A DNA stretch of 64,000 bases, from the NCBI GenBank assembly GCA_041394845.1, contig JAWKHL010000008.1, forward strand, positions 62,001-126,000. The letters run 5' to 3'. The notes below the pieces were generated by a model that saw only the letters and a list, made by a program, of their open reading frames with translations, searched no databases and was not told where the DNA came from. Each line of letters begins with the position of its first letter. The first letter of the stretch is position 1. Positions 45,057 through 53,329 of the stretch are shown here, piece by piece. Source of the DNA: JAHCHG01 sp041394845 (GTDB taxonomy: Bacteria; Acidobacteriota; Blastocatellia; Pyrinomonadales; Pyrinomonadaceae). The position numbers and the translations under genes were made by a program.

Positions 45057-47480
45057 TCATTTTTCCAACGCGTTAAAGATAAACGGAAAAGTCCCGAACG
45101 TCTGGCCGCGATGTTGCGGGCGGAAGGCGAACAGGATCAGTTTGCCTCGGCCGAAATCGCTTTCGGCCAGAGCGGTTTTCCCGGCGGCGTATTTTTCGCC
45201 GAGGATCCAGCCCGACAAAAGCGCATCCTTTTCGGAATAACGGGCGATGGTTTTGACCTTTTGCGGATCGCCGATCTCATAGGCCGAACTGTTGATGAAG
45301 TAGGCCGGAGTTTCTTTGGAAAATCCCTTGGCCAGAGGATTCGAGGTGTCAACTTCGAGTTTCCAAATCGAACCCGGCCCGTAAAATTCCGAGCGCTTGA
45401 GACCGCCGAGAGCGTTTTTCACGGGCAGATCGAAGGTCTTGATGACCAGTTCACAGGAATCGTCGAAACAGATCAGCTTTCCGCCGCCTTCGACGAATTT
45501 CTTCAGATTTTCGACCCCCTCATCGCCGATCCCGCCCGCGTATTCTTTGGGAAAGCGCGATTCGGGCAGACCCTGAACGATGCCCCTTTCGGAGATCGAA
45601 GGCAGAATGACGGCGTCGTAATCCAGACGATTCCCCCGCAGATCGGCGTCCGAAAGAGAATCGTATTTGATCTGATGATTGTCCAGCACGAGCCGCGTCC
45701 AGCCCTCGTCCATCGAGCCCGTGTTGCCTTTATAAAGCCCGATCTTCGGGTTTGTTCTGAGCGGATTCGGCAGTTTGTCGAACGGCATCTTCGACGGCTT
45801 GAGGTTCAGAACCGCACGGGCCTGATTGATGTCGTTGACCGGTTTCAAAGTGTTGCGGTACTTATCCAGCTCTTTGATCCGCCAGGCCGTTGCGGTCTCG
45901 ACGCCCATTTGCAGGGGCAGCGTCCAGCCGGCCACATCGTAGGGAACCTCGGCCTCGCCGTTGGCGTTGAGACGTTTCGGATAGACCTGTTTTTCGAACA
46001 AACTCAATACATTGTCCTTTTGCGTCTGATTAACGAAAACCAGAAAACTGCCCAGAGGAATTTCGCCGAACCGATCGCGCTCGTCCGGGTTTTGAGCGAC
46101 CTCCAGTTCGCGGGTCATCTCATGAACCTGCATCCCCTGCCACATCAGGATTTCCAGAAAACGGGCGACCGTCTCCTGCCGGGGCTGTCCGGCCGGGATG
46201 ATAAATGCCTGCGGTTCGCTCTCGTCCGGCGAAAGGTTCTCGGTCGCCAGACCGTGCGAGTTTTCCAGATAATGCCGGCGGAATTTGGCGGCCATTTCCA
46301 AAAGAGAGAGCGAGGCGGTCATCTCGATCCGGGCGATGTCGCGCGGGTGCCATTCGCCGCCTTCCCAGACCGAGGGCATATTGGTGGCGGCTTCCAGAGG
46401 CGAACTGAGGCCGCGGACCGAACGGGCCTCTTCCAGCTGTTTTTTCGAAACGGTGATCGGCGACATCAGATCGGCGCTGGCGGCCTCGGATAAGATGCCG
46501 ATGGCGTTGTGATAATAAGGCGCGGAGCGAAAACCGCCGTGCCACCAGGTGTCGTAAACCGAGTTGGTCGCCACGCCCGTCTGCCCGATCCGCTGTTGAT
46601 CGGAGGCCATCTTGTAGCCGATCAAACCGAGTTCGCGCAAAATTAAGGGGTCGATCCGTGGATTGGGCGGATCGAAAAACGGCGGCAGGGTGAATCTCGA
46701 ACCGTTCTGTCCCTGCTGATGAATGTCATAGACGATCTGCGGAAACCATTCCTGCCAGAAAAGACGGGTGATGTTGCGCGTCTCGGCCAGATTCATCATG
46801 AACCAGTCGCGGTTGTCGTCGTGGCCGGCGTAATGATGATAGATTTCGGGCGGCGAAGAGCCTTCGTATTTCGTCCCCAAGGTCTTCCGGTACCAGTCGG
46901 CGACGATGTCGATGCCGTCCGGGTTGGCCGAAGGGATCAGCAGGAGAATGGTGTTGTCCAGAATTTCTTTGGTCTTGTCGTCCGCAGAGGTGGCGAGATC
47001 GTAAGCCAGAAGCATCGACATCTGCGAAGCGACGATCTCGGTCGAATGGATCGAACAAGAGATGGCGACAATGGTTTTGCCTTCTTTTATCGGATCGATG
47101 TTTTCGGTGCCCGACAATCTGTAGTTCGGATCGGTAACGGCGTGGTTCAACGCCTGATAAAATTTAAGTTTTTTAATATTCTCGGCCGAAGAAATAAAGG
47201 CGACGATCTGCGGTTTGCCGAGCGTCGTCTTGCCGATCTCCTCGACTTTCACCTTATCGCTGGCGGCATCCAATTTATTGAAATAACCGGTGATCTGTCC
47301 CCAGTCGGCGATCGTCCGGTCGTCGGTCGGATGAAACCCGAGAACGTCCTTCGGCGTCGGGACCGTCTGGCCGGAGGCGGTGAGCGGCAGGCAGAAAGCG
47401 GTGAGCAGGACCAGAAAAACGGTGATAAGTGATGGGTGATGGGTGATGGGTGATGGGAAACGGGAAATGCGTTTGATCAA
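45057..47480 (-). CDS. M14-family zinc carboxypeptidase, secreted
   Basis: About 807 residues. The catalytic M14 domain occupies the N-terminal third: the first zinc pair is in SIHSTEIVA (His and Glu), substrate binding in NPDG and NRDWFMMNLAET, and the second histidine in YDIHQQGQNG. The C-terminal half looks like a beta and Rossmann-like domain used by such peptidases in Acidobacteria and Bacteroidetes. The start is uncertain: an ATG at 47576 or 47663 would translate two repeats (GATGGGT and GAAATCC) before the signal peptide LVLLTAFCLPLTASG, so I use a TTG at 47480. Confidence 0.85.
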   Translation of the reverse strand: MIKRISRFPSPITHHPSLITVFLVLLTAFCLPLTASGQTVPTPKDVLGFHPTDDRTIADWGQITGYFNKLDAASDKVKVEEIGKTTLGKPQIVAFISSAENIKKLKFYQALNHAVTDPNYRLSGTENIDPIKEGKTIVAISCSIHSTEIVASQMSMLLAYDLATSADDKTKEILDNTILLLIPSANPDGIDIVADWYRKTLGTKYEGSSPPEIYHHYAGHDDNRDWFMMNLAETRNITRLFWQEWFPQIVYDIHQQGQNGSRFTLPPFFDPPNPRIDPLILRELGLIGYKMASDQQRIGQTGVATNSVYDTWWHGGFRSAPYYHNAIGILSEAASADLMSPITVSKKQLEEARSVRGLSSPLEAATNMPSVWEGGEWHPRDIARIEMTASLSLLEMAAKFRRHYLENSHGLATENLSPDESEPQAFIIPAGQPRQETVARFLEILMWQGMQVHEMTRELEVAQNPDERDRFGEIPLGSFLVFVNQTQKDNVLSLFEKQVYPKRLNANGEAEVPYDVAGWTLPLQMGVETATAWRIKELDKYRNTLKPVNDINQARAVLNLKPSKMPFDKLPNPLRTNPKIGLYKGNTGSMDEGWTRLVLDNHQIKYDSLSDADLRGNRLDYDAVILPSISERGIVQGLPESRFPKEYAGGIGDEGVENLKKFVEGGGKLICFDDSCELVIKTFDLPVKNALGGLKRSEFYGPGSIWKLEVDTSNPLAKGFSKETPAYFINSSAYEIGDPQKVKTIARYSEKDALLSGWILGEKYAAGKTALAESDFGRGKLILFAFRPQHRGQTFGTFPFIFNALEK

Positions 47481-47532
47481 AAAATCCGAAATCCGAAAAC
47501 CGAAATCTGAAATCGCCGACAAATCCGAAATC
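47421..47532. repeat. GATGGGT heptamer run followed by GAAATCC arm
   Basis: Four GATGGGT units (about 47430-47457) with no opposite arm, then GAAATCC-type units (47480-47532). It occupies the divergent region between the M14 gene and the acyltransferase and intrudes into possible starts of both genes. Confidence 0.8.
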
Positions 47533-47574
47533 ACCAACTTGGAACTTATCCCTTTAAAAATTAAACTGTGTATC

Positions 47575-48366
47575 ATGCAAAATCTTTCCTTGGCAGAGAT
47601 TGAAGAGAACAGGAAACTGACGTTTCCCGTCAAAGAGTCTAACAAATCTCGTCTGGTCGGCAAACTGCGCTACTGGTGGTGTTGGCTGGTGGCCTCGGTG
47701 ATGCTTCTTTTTATCGCTCTGCCGGTGATGGCTTTTCTGCAGCTTATCCGCCGCCGTTTGTGGCTCTATCCCTTTTGTTTATGGGGCGCGCGAACCTGGG
47801 TCAAGGCCTGCGGGGCGCGCGTTTCGGTCACCGGGCTGGAAAATCTGGAAAAGGATCGCGGCTACATCTTTGTTTCCAATCATCGGTCTTATCTCGACAC
47901 CGCCACTTTGTTCGGTTTTTCGGGGCGGCGGATCGGTCTGGTGGCCAAAAAGGAACTTCTGAAAGTCCCGGTCTTCGGGCAGGGAATGGGTTTCGTCAAT
48001 ATCATCGCCATCGATCGTTCCAACGCCGAACGGGCCAAACGTTCGATGGCCAAAGCCAAACAGGTGGTCGATGACGGTTATTCGTTCGGGGTTTTCGCCG
48101 AGGGCACGCGCGGCATGCCGGGCGAACTCCTGCCCTTCAAAAAAGGCGCCTTTCATCTCGCCCTGCAAACCAAAGCCCCGGTCGTCCCGGTGGCCATCAA
48201 AAACACCGACTGGATGATGGGCAAGAGAACCGGCGTCGCCTATCCGGGAACGATCGAGGTGGTTTTTCTGGAACCGATCGAAACCGAAGGTCTCTCGGCC
48301 GAAAAAGACCTGATGGATCTGCTTCGGAAAACGCGCTCGGCGGTGGCCGGGGAACTGGGGAAATAA
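47575..48366 (+). CDS. 1-acyl-glycerol-3-phosphate acyltransferase (PlsC family)
   Basis: 263 residues from the ATG at 47575 (MQNLSLAEIEENRK); the open frame extends upstream to 47443 but only through repeat sequence. It transfers an acyl chain to lysophosphatidic acid at the inner membrane. One membrane helix lies at about 37-60, the NHRSYLD motif (HX4D) near residue 102 and FAEGTRG near 180. The last helix ends LRKTRSAVAGELG. Its start overlaps head-to-head with an alternative start of the M14 peptidase. Confidence 0.92.
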   Translation: MQNLSLAEIEENRKLTFPVKESNKSRLVGKLRYWWCWLVASVMLLFIALPVMAFLQLIRRRLWLYPFCLWGARTWVKACGARVSVTGLENLEKDRGYIFVSNHRSYLDTATLFGFSGRRIGLVAKKELLKVPVFGQGMGFVNIIAIDRSNAERAKRSMAKAKQVVDDGYSFGVFAEGTRGMPGELLPFKKGAFHLALQTKAPVVPVAIKNTDWMMGKRTGVAYPGTIEVVFLEPIETEGLSAEKDLMDLLRKTRSAVAGELGK

Positions 48367-48693
48367 TAGACACCGGAAAACTTCTTTTGTACTAAACTGC
48401 TTTTGTTAAAAACAGTCTGGCTCCGATTCGGTCTTCAGTTGACCGTTCTCTCCGATATTTTCGGGGGCGGAAAAAAATGAGACGATTGATTTTTCACTCG
48501 CAGGACGATTCGGCTCCGCGCGAGTTTTTGAAAACGGAGGATCGAATTCGTTTGTACGAAAAGGCGGAAAAAAGCGGGCGGGAGATCGAGCTAAAACCCT
48601 GTCAATCGATGGAAACGGGAGAATCCGACCCGGCGCGGGCCGGGGCCTTTTACCGGGCGGATTTTCCCGTTCGGTTCGCAAATTCAGAACAAT
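48367..48693. other. Gap of 327 bp between convergent genes
   Basis: Contains the hairpin listed at 48614-48671. Short frames on both strands (48477-48779 plus, 48406-48681 minus) overlap each other and one runs into the next gene, so I do not call them. Confidence 0.55.
48614..48671 (-). terminator. Hairpin between convergent genes
   Basis: AACGGGAGAATCCGACCCGG and CCGGGCGGATTTTCCCGTT pair with one or two mismatches. It is placed just after the stop of the leftward gene at 48694. No long T-run. Confidence 0.6.
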
Positions 48694-49536
48694 TTACGGT
48701 TTTTTCGGCGGCGGCGGCGGTTGATCTTTCGATGGCGGTTGATCATCCTGCACCACCTCTTCGTCGCCGAGGACTTTGACCGAGGTCCGCCCCTGAGCGT
48801 AATCGGCATACGAGACCCTCATCTTCAATCGAACCACCTGACCGCTGTCGAAAACCAGTTCGTCATCCGACGAAGAGTAGGCTGGGAACCAGTATTTCCC
48901 GTCGACATTTTCGCGCCAGGTCTCGACCACCGGGAATTTATTGTCCTTGGAGTCGGGGACGGCCTTGCCTCTGGATTTGACGATCATCAGGTCGCGGTCA
49001 TCGACCCAGATCCGCCCCTGAAAAAGGCGTTGACTGGATTTTTTCGGGTTCGGCATGATCTTCGGCGCGACGTCGAAAACGTAAAGGTCGAGTTCGTCGA
49101 TGCGTTCCTTGCCGAGAAAGTTGAAGTTGTAGAGCGGAACCTCCGAAGGCCGCAGGGCGAAAGGGTTGATCCCGCCGAGGTCTTCGATGTCCTCGGGAGT
49201 GACCCGGATCTCCGAAAGGGTCGAGGTCGGGGCGAAAAGGATCCTTTCAAACCGCTGGCCGTCTTCGTTAAAGGTCAAAAAGGAATCGCGCCGGAAAGTT
49301 CCGGTGATCTGTCCGCCGAGGCCGACCGTCTGGATCGTCGCCTTGCGGGTGAACACGTAGTTCGACAGAGCGTAGCGAAAATCCTCCTCGTTCTGGGTCA
49401 TTTTCTTGATGATGTTGTCGATCTCCGCCGGGCTCAGATCTTTTTTGACGATATTCGAAGCCGTCTGGGCAAAACTCGCGGCGGAGGCCAGAAAAAGAAG
49501 AGCCAAACCGAAAACCAGAAAATTTATTTTTTTCAT
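48694..49536 (-). CDS. Secreted protein, outer-membrane-lipoprotein-sorting-like
   Basis: 280 residues. Signal peptide MKKINFLVFGLALLFLASAASFAQ. The body resembles the LolA/LolB-like half-barrel used by Acidobacteria proteins of this size: NYVFTRKATIQTV, an internal RIWVDDRDLMIVKSRG and VVETWRENVDGKYWFPAY. The last 20 residues are a proline-rich tail. No lipid-binding evidence. Function unknown beyond an envelope location. Confidence 0.75.
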   Translation of the reverse strand: MKKINFLVFGLALLFLASAASFAQTASNIVKKDLSPAEIDNIIKKMTQNEEDFRYALSNYVFTRKATIQTVGLGGQITGTFRRDSFLTFNEDGQRFERILFAPTSTLSEIRVTPEDIEDLGGINPFALRPSEVPLYNFNFLGKERIDELDLYVFDVAPKIMPNPKKSSQRLFQGRIWVDDRDLMIVKSRGKAVPDSKDNKFPVVETWRENVDGKYWFPAYSSSDDELVFDSGQVVRLKMRVSYADYAQGRTSVKVLGDEEVVQDDQPPSKDQPPPPPKKP

Positions 49537-49620
49537 TTTTTAATAAGTCCCTTTTTGTTTTTGCTAATAAAAAGATGCGCGAATAAAAGAGATAGTTTGA
49601 AAAAAAAATCCGGCCGGCCG

Positions 49621-49683
49621 CAAAAAAAACTTAAGAGGCGAAAACGGCAGTTTACTGTCAGAAAACCCGCCCTTTCGCCTCTT
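49621..49683 (-). terminator. Terminator of the ubiX-mqnD operon
   Basis: On the minus strand AAGAGGCGAAA pairs with TTTCGCCTCTT over 11 bp, followed after four bases by eight Ts. It lies about 27 bp past the mqnD-like stop. Confidence 0.85.
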
Positions 49684-49709
49684 TGCAAGACCTTATCGAA
49701 AAAAAACGC

Positions 49710-50558
49710 TTACTCGACAAAATCGACCTGAACCTCGTTTTTGATGATCCCTTTCTCAAAACCCTCTTTGAGCAGAAGCCGGACGGCCTCTTTGCCCCGC
49801 TCGCCGTAATCGAGCGTCAGATCGTTGACCCACATGGCGACGAACCGGTCGGCCAGTTCCGGCGGCATATCGCGGGCGAACTGCATCGCGTAGGCGAGAG
49901 CGTCCTCGCGGTTTTCCATCGAATAAACGATGCTTCGGTGCAGATGGCGTGAGACCTCGCGCATCAGGTCCTCACCGAGATCGCGCCGGATGACGTTGCC
50001 GCCCATCGGCAGGGGCAATCCGGTTTTCTCGTGCCACCATTCGCCCAGATCCAAAACCTTGTCGAGCCCGACCTGTTTGTAAAAGAGCTGTCCTTCGTGG
50101 ATCAGCAGACCGGCGTCGACCTTGCCTTTCTGAACCGCTTCGATGATCTCGTCGAACGGCACGACCGTGTATTCGAAATCCTGGTTGTAGATCCTCAAGG
50201 CCAGAAAGGCGCTGGTCAGCTCGCCCGGAATGGCGATCTTCATTTTGGGAATGTCGGCGGCCGGACGCGGTTCTTTGGAAACCAGGATCGGACCGTATTT
50301 ATCGCCGATGCTCGCTCCGTGCGGCAAAAGCGCGTATTTGTCGGCGACGTAGGCGTAGGCGTGAAAACTGATGGCCGTCACGTCGTAAACGCCGTTGCGG
50401 GCGTCCTCGTTCAATGATTGAATGTCCTTGAGGGTATGTTCAAATTTTAAACCGTTGGTTTCCAGTTTGTTGGTGGCCAAACCGTAAAACATAAACGCGT
50501 CGTCCGAATCGGGCGAATGCGCGACTGTGATAATTCTTTTTTCCGAGGTTGCGTCCAT
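49710..50558 (-). CDS. mqnD: MqnA/MqnD-family menaquinone biosynthesis enzyme
   Basis: 282 residues. Member of the futalosine-pathway family: MqnD makes 1,4-dihydroxy-6-naphthoate from cyclic dehypoxanthine futalosine. The signature HSPDSDDAFMFYGLATNKLE is at the N-terminus, and the fold is a two-lobe periplasmic-binding-protein-like one with GPILVSKEP in the middle. No signal peptide, so it is cytoplasmic. It is the last gene of a four-gene leftward operon beginning with ubiX, three bases after the methyltransferase stop. Confidence 0.9.
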   Translation of the reverse strand: MDATSEKRIITVAHSPDSDDAFMFYGLATNKLETNGLKFEHTLKDIQSLNEDARNGVYDVTAISFHAYAYVADKYALLPHGASIGDKYGPILVSKEPRPAADIPKMKIAIPGELTSAFLALRIYNQDFEYTVVPFDEIIEAVQKGKVDAGLLIHEGQLFYKQVGLDKVLDLGEWWHEKTGLPLPMGGNVIRRDLGEDLMREVSRHLHRSIVYSMENREDALAYAMQFARDMPPELADRFVAMWVNDLTLDYGERGKEAVRLLLKEGFEKGIIKNEVQVDFVE

Positions 50559-50561
50559 AGA

Positions 50562-51320
50562 TCAATACTGCGTATAAAAAATATTGGTATCGTATAAAAT
50601 CTGTATTTTACCGTTTTTCTGGTGTTCTGCAAAAAGCATTTTAAGATTTTTTATCATTTCATCGAACCGCGGATTATCCGGCGTCGGCATATAGGAAGAG
50701 GAAAGCATCCGCCCCCGCAAACCTTCGAGATCGAAGGTTTGTGAATTGGGAAAAACCGCCTCTCTGAAGGGAATGCCAAACCCTTGTTCCAGAACGTCTT
50801 TGGTGATCTGTTCGTGGCGAACCTTCTGGTAATCGGTTCCGTATTCCAGCAAAAATCGTTCGTATTCGCGCAAAAACGAATTGGAATCGAGTTGCCGTTT
50901 GTTCCAGACGAGGGCGATGTAACCGTTCTTTCTGAGGATCCGTTTGAATTCCGGCCGCACCTTTTCGAGATCGAACCAGTGAAAGGCCTGGGCGGCGGTT
51001 ACGAAATCGACGCTTTCATCGGGCAGTCCGGTGTTTTCGGCCGTTCCGCCGATGCTTTCAAAAAGGGGGAAATCTCCCAGAAAATCTTCCGCCGCCCGGC
51101 GCATCGCTTCGTTCGGCTCGACGCCGAAAACCCGGTTGCCGTTTTCGAGAAAAAGCCGGGCGAAGATGCCCGTTCCGGAACCGATGTCGGCGACGGCGGA
51201 ATCGGGCCTGAAACCCGTCTCTTCGCGCAAAAGCCCGATTATCTCGCGCGGATAATCGGGGCGGTATTTGACGTAGTTTTCCACCCGGTCGGAAAATCTT
51301 TCCAATGAACTTTGTGCCAT
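50562..51320 (-). CDS. Class I SAM-dependent methyltransferase
   Basis: 252 residues. Methyltransf_11/25 type: the SAM-binding motif VADIGSGTGIFARLFLE lies near 40-57, then FGVEPNEAM, VTAAQAFHWFD and a late LVWNKRQ. The AQAFHWF signature is seen in YafE/trans-aconitate-methyltransferase-like enzymes. Located between the SH3 protein and mqnD, so a menaquinone-related role is possible but unproven. Confidence 0.88.
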   Translation of the reverse strand: MAQSSLERFSDRVENYVKYRPDYPREIIGLLREETGFRPDSAVADIGSGTGIFARLFLENGNRVFGVEPNEAMRRAAEDFLGDFPLFESIGGTAENTGLPDESVDFVTAAQAFHWFDLEKVRPEFKRILRKNGYIALVWNKRQLDSNSFLREYERFLLEYGTDYQKVRHEQITKDVLEQGFGIPFREAVFPNSQTFDLEGLRGRMLSSSYMPTPDNPRFDEMIKNLKMLFAEHQKNGKIQILYDTNIFYTQY

Positions 51321-51322
51321 AT

Positions 51323-51997
51323 TTAATCACCCGCCACAAAGGCGGTCATTTTCCAGACGCCTTTTTTCTTCTCGAAACAGGCGCGGTAATCGATCGGACT
51401 GCGGACGTAATCGGCGCTGACAAACCCGTTCAGTTTGCCCAGCGTCTCCACTTTATACCAGATGTAGGTCGGATCATCCTTGCCGTCATTGACGGATTTT
51501 TCCCAATCGATCTTAACGATGTTGTAGGACAATTTGGTGATGACATTACTTGACAGATCGGGTTTCGAACGGAGGCGGACGTTGTTGCCGAAAATTATAT
51601 TGTATTCAAAAGCGTCCAGGTCCTCGGGAAAAGCCACGAAGCTGTAAGGCGCGCAAAACTCCTTATTCGGGGCGCCGGACACAAATTTTCCGCCGTTGGT
51701 CAGGACCGGGAGCAGTTCTTCCCAGACCCCGCTTTGGCCCGAATCAAGCTTCCAGAATGTCTGAAAATCCTTGACTCCTTCATCGCCGCCGAAACTCGCC
51801 TTAATATCGTCATCGAGTACGGAAATCAGATGTTTTTCGTCTTTTTCCTTAACGGCCTTGATCAGTTTTTCTCTGAATGAAACAAAAGACGCGTCCTTTG
51901 GGCCTTCATCTACCGGTCGAACGTAGCGTTCCTGAGCCGGGAGGTTCAGCGCCAATCCGGCCATCATCGTCAATAAAAGAAATAATTTGCGTTTCAT
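51323..51997 (-). CDS. Secreted SH3-like protein
   Basis: 224 residues. Signal peptide MKRKLFLLLTMMAGLALNLPA. The N-terminal half is helical (FREKLIKAVKEKDEKHLISVLDDD), a fold seen in NTF2-like domains. The C-terminal half is an SH3b domain: NVRLRSKPDLSSNVITKLSYNIVKI and GFVSADYV. It is embedded in the ubiX operon, two bases before the methyltransferase ATG. Confidence 0.8.
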   Translation of the reverse strand: MKRKLFLLLTMMAGLALNLPAQERYVRPVDEGPKDASFVSFREKLIKAVKEKDEKHLISVLDDDIKASFGGDEGVKDFQTFWKLDSGQSGVWEELLPVLTNGGKFVSGAPNKEFCAPYSFVAFPEDLDAFEYNIIFGNNVRLRSKPDLSSNVITKLSYNIVKIDWEKSVNDGKDDPTYIWYKVETLGKLNGFVSADYVRSPIDYRACFEKKKGVWKMTAFVAGD

Positions 51998-52001
51998 TAC
52001 A

Positions 52002-52625
52002 TCAATCTCCTTCAGCGTTAATTTCTTTTCCGGTCCATTGGGTTTTCCGGGAATGCGGAATATCGAACTGGTCCAAAATCCTGAAACACAGATGATCGAC
52101 CAATTCGCCGATAGTTTGAGGACGGTGATAAAAGCCGGGACTTGCCGGGAGAATTCGGACTCCGATCCGGGCCAGTTTAAGCATGTTCTCCAGATGAATG
52201 GCGTTATAAGGGGTTTCGCGCGGAACCAGAACCAATCGGCGGCCTTCTTTTAAGGTGACGTCGGCGGCCCGGTGGATAAGGTTGGTGCCGGCGCCCGAGG
52301 CGATCGCCCCCAGAGTTCCCATCGAACAGGGAATGACGATCATTCCCTCCTGTTTGTTGGAACCCGAAGACGGTTTGGCCGCCAGATTATCCAGTTGCCA
52401 GAAACGGATGAGCCGGGATTTTTCCGGCAAACCGAGCCAGCGGTTGATCTTGATCGGGTCGGGAGGCCGCAGATCCGCACCCATCTCCACCTGAGCGACG
52501 ATCGGCGCGACCCCGGACATGATCAGGTTGATGGTCTCGACCGCCCCGCTTTCAGCCAGAAGTTGAAGCGTCCGGTAGGCGTAGATCGTTCCCGAGGCTC
52601 CCGTTATCGCTACCGTCAGTTCCAT
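52002..52625 (-). CDS. ubiX: Flavin prenyltransferase UbiX
   Basis: 207 residues. Makes prenylated FMN for UbiD-type decarboxylases. The FMN-binding start TVAITGASGTIYAYR lies at 4-18, and PCSMGTLGAIASG and PRETPYNAIHLENM are the conserved active-site segments. First gene of the operon with an SH3 protein, a methyltransferase and mqnD; in the futalosine pathway a UbiX/UbiD pair acts late, which fits. Confidence 0.94.
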   Translation of the reverse strand: MELTVAITGASGTIYAYRTLQLLAESGAVETINLIMSGVAPIVAQVEMGADLRPPDPIKINRWLGLPEKSRLIRFWQLDNLAAKPSSGSNKQEGMIVIPCSMGTLGAIASGAGTNLIHRAADVTLKEGRRLVLVPRETPYNAIHLENMLKLARIGVRILPASPGFYHRPQTIGELVDHLCFRILDQFDIPHSRKTQWTGKEINAEGD

Positions 52626-52882
52626 AAAGCTAACTTTAGCATTTTGGAAATCCTAAGCCTAATAAGGGAAAAGGGAGAGGCGGAAAAAATCGGGCAAAAT
52701 GGCAAAATCTGTCATATTGATTGCAAAAACTGTCAATTTGAAACATCCCGGCAAACGCGCATCAAAACGCATTTTTCTGAAAAAGCCCGTTTTTTAAGGG
52801 TAAAACCCGGATTTGGAGTTTTTGGCATCCGATTTGCTTAAATATAAAACGACTAAAATCCTTTCCTCAAAAAGGAGGCTAG

Positions 52883-53008
52883 ATGCTAACGATGAACGAA
52901 CAAATATTGAAAAGCGAAGTTTTATTAAACCTGGTCAGTAACGAATTGGTTACGTGGGCTTTCGTAAAACTGTGTTCGACTTATAAATATGTAAGTTTGT
53001 TTGTCTGA
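52883..53008 (+). CDS. 41-residue ORF with its own ribosome site and terminator
   Basis: A short gene below usual length limits. AAAAAGGAGG stands four bases before the ATG at 52883, an almost ideal Shine-Dalgarno site. The peptide starts MLTMNEQILKSEV and ends with a hydrophobic, aromatic tail containing one cysteine (LVTWAFVKLC, then YKYVSLFV). A TTTGGC/TATAAA pair 16 bp apart upstream may be the promoter, and a strong terminator lies 32 bp after the stop. It resembles a self-contained unit encoding a small peptide. No RiPP enzyme, immunity protein or regulator is next to it. Confidence 0.6.
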   Translation: MLTMNEQILKSEVLLNLVSNELVTWAFVKLCSTYKYVSLFV

Positions 53009-53039
53009 AGTAGTTTGTTTGTTGAATTGGAATGAAAGG

Positions 53040-53069
53040 CGGCGGGAAGCGATTCCCGCCGTTTTTTTT
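53040..53069 (+). terminator. Rho-independent terminator of the 41-residue ORF
   Basis: CGGCGGGAA and TTCCCGCCG form a perfect 9-bp stem with a GCGA tetraloop, followed by eight Ts. Confidence 0.95.
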
Positions 53070-53135
53070 GTTTTCGGAAGGCGAACCGGGACGGGCTTTA
53101 TTGTAGAATTAGAAAATTGTGTTGGGTGAATTTAG

Positions 53136-53301
53136 TACTGTGTAAAATAAAAAAACTAGAGTTTAGTGATGGGTGATGGGTGATGGGTGAAAAGTTAAAC
53201 AGATAATATCGGGCAGTAGATCCGGATAATCGGAAAATTAAGTTTTATCCCATCACCCATCACAAATTTAACAAAACTTCAGTTTTTTTATTTACAGAGT
53301 A
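53136..53301 (+). mobile_element. MITE-like element, copy 1
   Basis: 166 bp. The ends TACTGTGTAAAATAAAAA and TTTTTATTTACAGAGTA are imperfect terminal inverted repeats. Inside are three GATGGGT heptamers on the left, and two complementary units on the right, so the whole is a long imperfect palindrome. The bases flanking it, TTTAG on both sides, look like a 5-bp target duplication. The reverse complement of almost the entire element occurs at 59730-59910. No transposase. It ends 28 bp before the larB start. Confidence 0.85.
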
Positions 53302-53329
53302 TTTAGAATATCCATACAAAATAAATTCT

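Noticed and set aside
45027..46493. 488-codon frame on the plus strand
   Set aside because: Antisense of the M14 peptidase, which carries clear catalytic motifs.
48477..48779. Short frame on the plus strand
   Set aside because: It overlaps the 3' end of the convergent LolA-like gene by more than 80 bp, has no ribosome site, and overlaps a terminator hairpin.
53136..53301. CRISPR array
   Set aside because: The GATGGGT units are tandem without spacers, and the opposite arm is complementary, so these are hairpin repeats. No cas gene is present in the window.
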